A stretch of 64,000 bases of DNA from contig JAWNZC010000348.1 of the NCBI GenBank assembly GCA_035771165.1, forward strand, positions 4,383,501-4,447,500. The letters are read 5' to 3'. The position numbers and the translations under genes were made by a program. This DNA is from Paragorgia papillata (lineage: Eukaryota > Cnidaria > Anthozoa > Scleralcyonacea > Coralliidae). Below the pieces are notes generated by a model. The model was not told the origin of the DNA, searched no databases, and was given only the letters and a program-made list of their open reading frames with translations. Positions within the stretch are counted from its first letter, which is position 1. Every line of letters starts with the position of its first letter. Below are positions 34,406 to 64,000 of the stretch, one piece after another.

Positions 34406-34633
34406 AGTTAGACTGGAAAGTTTGTATCGATTTTTCACGACAATTTCCCGCGGCCGCGCAATTTTCGTAAAAAATGCAGTGGCCGCGCAATTTTTCGAAA
34501 AATTGCCTGTGATCGCGGACTTTTAACGTAGATTCGGCGAAAACTGCATGAAAATCCGCAATTTTCACGAGATGCCCGCGCAAAATGGCGGCCGAAATTT
34601 GATTCCCGTTGCGCATTTAACAAACTTTCCAGT
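34406..34633. mobile_element. Fold-back element with ACTGGAAAGTTTGT ends
   Basis: ACTGGAAAGTTTGT and ACAAACTTTCCAGT bracket a GC-rich interior with repeated GGCCGCGCAATTTTCG words, unusual in this AT-rich window. It lies 370 bp upstream of the KIF2 start. Confidence 0.75.
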
Positions 34634-34697
34634 GACTTCCGTTTCCTCTCGACTAAATTTTTTTTTCTGACTTCCGTGTCCTCTCGACTAAACTTTT
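34634..34697. repeat. Two tandem copies of GACTTCCGTNTCCTCTCGACTAAA
   Basis: A unit of about 43 bp is present twice: GACTTCCGTTTCCTCTCGAC and GACTTCCGTGTCCTCTCGAC, each followed by a T run. Confidence 0.8.
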
Positions 34698-35000
34698 TTT
34701 TCTTGAATCATGTTACAGTACTTTTATTTCGCCATGTTTTTTAATTTCGACACTTAGTTTTTTTGAAATGGACCTACGAATTAAACATACAGTAAACCAC
34801 ATGGAAGAGTACATCAAGTATTTCAATTATAGTGCAGGCTCGTAATATTCCGGGGGGAGCTCAGCTAGGCAACCGAATAGTTTATGGTCGGTATTTTAGT
34901 GGGCCGGCGTTGTAAATATTTATGTCAAGAAATCTAGTCATCTGTTCTCTATCAACTACATTGGAAAGCCTTAGTTTTAAAGGAAACATCTCTGAAGAAA

Positions 35001-61901
<26,901 letters not shown>

Positions 61902-62089
61902 GAAACTGAATTTATTGAAAAAATATTTATCTAAAAATATACATAATGATAATATATTATTCTAATGTAAGTGTAAATAAGATTGTGTCGTGCAAAAAAT
62001 ATTGAAGAGATTTAGTTCGTGATGTTGACCACCAGGAACATTTTTAACTCATTGAGTTGCAAAAAAATAAGTTCTGTTTTCGATGATGA

Positions 62090-62095
62090 AATAAA
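62090..62095 (+). terminator. Poly(A) signal of KIF2
   Basis: AATAAA lies 189 bp after the KIF2 stop and is followed by a GT-rich stretch (GTGTATTGTGTTTTTTTGTC), the usual layout of a cleavage and polyadenylation site. Confidence 0.6.
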
Positions 62096-62262
62096 CTATC
62101 TTGTGAAATATTCGTGTATTGTGTTTTTTTGTCAGATTTAAGAAATATTAAAGATTTATTAACCGTTTTATTCCTGCTACCGGGGCCAAGAAGATGACTG
62201 ACAAAAGACGTGTTGCGAATTTACTAAACCAGAACCAGTTGCAAAAATACAACATCAAGGCT

Positions 62263-62415
62263 AAAGTTGGATTTCCACTAGGCGTAAAATATCGCGCGCT
62301 CGATTTTTTTCTTTTGTCTTGTGGGTTTCCATGTGGAACGAAGTAGAAAACTATTCAATTTGTACAATAGAAAAGTCGAGCGCGCGATATTTTACGCCTA
62401 GTGGAAATCCATCTT
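62263..62415. mobile_element. 153-bp fold-back element
   Basis: Ends AAGTTGGATTTCCACTAGGC and GCCTAGTGGAAATCCATCTT, with GTAAAATATCGCGCGCTCGA pairing inside. Near-perfect, noncoding. Confidence 0.9.
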
Positions 62416-62894
62416 AACCGACTGGAATCGAACCCAGTAACGATATTACATTACTTGCTGTTGCATGCTTGTAAAATCCATTCTGTACCACGAATTTCGG
62501 AGTATCGATCACTACCTGTACAGTGCTTATCAAAAGTAAATTTTTTAAAATTTTTTTGTTGTTGATTTGTTGTTGTTGTTGTTTTGTTGGGTTTTTTTGG
62601 GGTTTTTTTTTTTTTGGGGGGGGGAGAAGGAACAAGAATAACAAGCAATTGGTCACAGATCTTATGGCGGAGTTGTGACGAGGGTAGTATTTTCATATGG
62701 TCATTTTGTCGGTTACAATCCGTAAATTTCACAGAACTCTGTTAAAAACCTTTCCTTTTAATTTGCCAATTCACAGAGTGATGATTAATGATAGTACCTA
62801 GCCTGCAAAATTAACCTTGCTTTCCTAGGTTAATTGGGTTTAAAGTTGGTGTGTGGGATAAGAATGTAGAGACCTTGGCAAAACCATATATATT
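62416..62894. other. Simple T/G-rich stretch, no gene
   Basis: A run of T, GTTGTT and G at 62550-62630 is low complexity; the lysine- and proline-rich minus-strand frames over it are artefacts. Nothing else recognised. Confidence 0.6.
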
Positions 62895-63199
62895 TAAGAA
62901 ATAGAAAATGGCCGCCCGTGTTTATATAGCCTGATGCAAACACGAGAGTGAGTTGGGAGAATTCGAAAGTTTATGTGAACCCGAGCCGTAGGCGAGGGTT
63001 TACATAAGTACTTTCGAATTCTCCCAACTCACTCGAGTGTTTGCATCAGGTTATATAAACACAGGGCATCCATTTTCTATTTCTTTTATGAAATAAGGCT
63101 AAAAAATGTGCCGTGACATCACAACCGTGTTTACATAGCCTGATATAAACACGGTAATTGACCAATCACAGCGTGCGTAAGACGCAACCTATTTTATAA
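62895..63199 (+). mobile_element. Fold-back element family B, copy 2 (fuller)
   Basis: Reverse-orientation counterpart of 2951-3210, retaining the AATTGACCAATCACAGCGTG segment the other lacks. Confidence 0.88.
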
Positions 63200-63223
63200 A
63201 TATATATACAAGTAATAGACAAA

Positions 63224-63310
63224 GCATGAGCGGCCGATCTGTACCGGGATTTACAAAGCGAGCCGAAGTAAATCCCCATACAGATCGGACGCGAATGCTT
63301 TATCATACTT
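63224..63310. mobile_element. Fold-back element with GAGCGGCCGATCTG arms
   Basis: GCATGAGCGGCCGATCTG / CAGATCGGACGCGAATGC and GGGATTTAC / GTAAATCCCC pair. A partial relative lies at 18881-18935 (ATGAGCGGCCGATCTTTATG). Confidence 0.8.
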
Positions 63311-64000
63311 GTGAAATGAAACAATAGAATGAAGCTAATTAGTATTCATAACTTTTGATAAAGATCACTCTGTCCAAAAGACGATCTTTATTGGGATTTA
63401 CAGACGTATACATGTGACTTGAATGCTACGTTTTGATTGCTTCTTAACCTCATTAATTATTCTCATGAATTTCACAAGAAATATTCAAATTTGAAACTGG
63501 ACAGACTGGTGAATCACAGCGCAACACCACACTCTCCATTTTTACATAATTTTAATTTCAGGAAGATGCCCACTTTAAGTGGTGACCCCATATTTCCATA
63601 TTTCCATTTATTTTGTAGATGCTCAAAGGCAGTTGTTATAACAAGTCACCAAAAGTTGAGTCACTTGGGTGTTGAGTTTATTTAATAAGATTTTACAAGT
63701 ACTAAACTAGCAGTCTTGAAGCTACACTAACATTGAGATTATTTTGTTAAATCACTGAAAATGGCCAATATCTGGACTCTCCATTTGATTTGGGTGGTTC
63801 AATTATCCCTCTGGGGTGTGCTTGTGTGTGTGTGGGGGGGATTTGCCCTTTTCTCAAAGAGGAAAGTGCAGATCTTGAGTAATAACCCTGAAAGCAACTT
63901 GAGTCCAGCTCACTGACCAAACTAGTTGTTGCAACACTGCTTACACTGTAGTAAAGGTAATGACATTTACATGTACTTTATTTGATCATTCACACAAAAA
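63311..64000. other. No recognised gene
   Basis: A frame of 82 codons at 63437-63685 (HEFHKKYSNLKLDRLVNHSA, FFRKMPTLSGDP-type) shows no family I can name. The right edge holds a TGTGTGTGTGGGGG stretch at 63820. Nothing else supported. Confidence 0.4.

Overview
This is a 64 kb piece of an AT-rich, intron-rich animal genome. It carries one gene for a lysosomal membrane protein of the GPR155/LYCHOS family, one for a kinesin-13 microtubule depolymerase (KIF2 family), and the start of a secreted protein with a short collagen stretch and a discoidin (F5/8 type C) domain. Exons are short, introns have GT-AG borders with one GC-AG, and the rest is packed with short fold-back (inverted-repeat) elements, microsatellites and 5'-truncated non-LTR retrotransposons. 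The gene set is metazoan. The fold-back families resemble those I associate with anthozoan cnidarians (corals and anemones), but the species assignment is inference.

Layout: (1) 1-8207, minus strand: a four-exon partial gene, signal peptide - Gly-X-Y collagen - discoidin, that continues off the left edge. (2) 8208-9587: a 1.4 kb head-to-head intergenic region. (3) 9588-31943, plus strand: GPR155, rebuilt as 13 phase-compatible exons encoding 813 residues: ten-helix PIN/auxin-carrier-like domain, GPCR-like helices, C-terminal DEP domain. Four of its exons are short and do not appear as obvious open frames; I recognised them by family resemblance, splice sites and phase. (4) 31944-35000: intergenic, with fold-back elements and a possible decayed minus-strand coding relic. 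(5) 35001-61901, plus strand: KIF2, 28 phase-compatible exons and 699 residues, with the P-loop, switch I, switch II and the kinesin-13 KVD and KEC motifs all present; a poly(A) signal follows. (6) 61902-64000: fold-back elements and no recognised gene.

The three genes are functionally unrelated neighbours. The unusual material is the mobile-element layer. Three fold-back elements have 9-bp target duplications (two perfect, one nearly so) and sit nested inside older repeats. A 478-bp near-perfect hairpin lies in a GPR155 intron. A truncated LINE is bracketed by the same (CTCA)n microsatellite on both sides. A SINE appears to join a tRNA-like head to a 5S rRNA-derived body. Several fold-back families have copies in opposite orientation within the window. 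No CRISPR, operon or phage structure is expected or seen.
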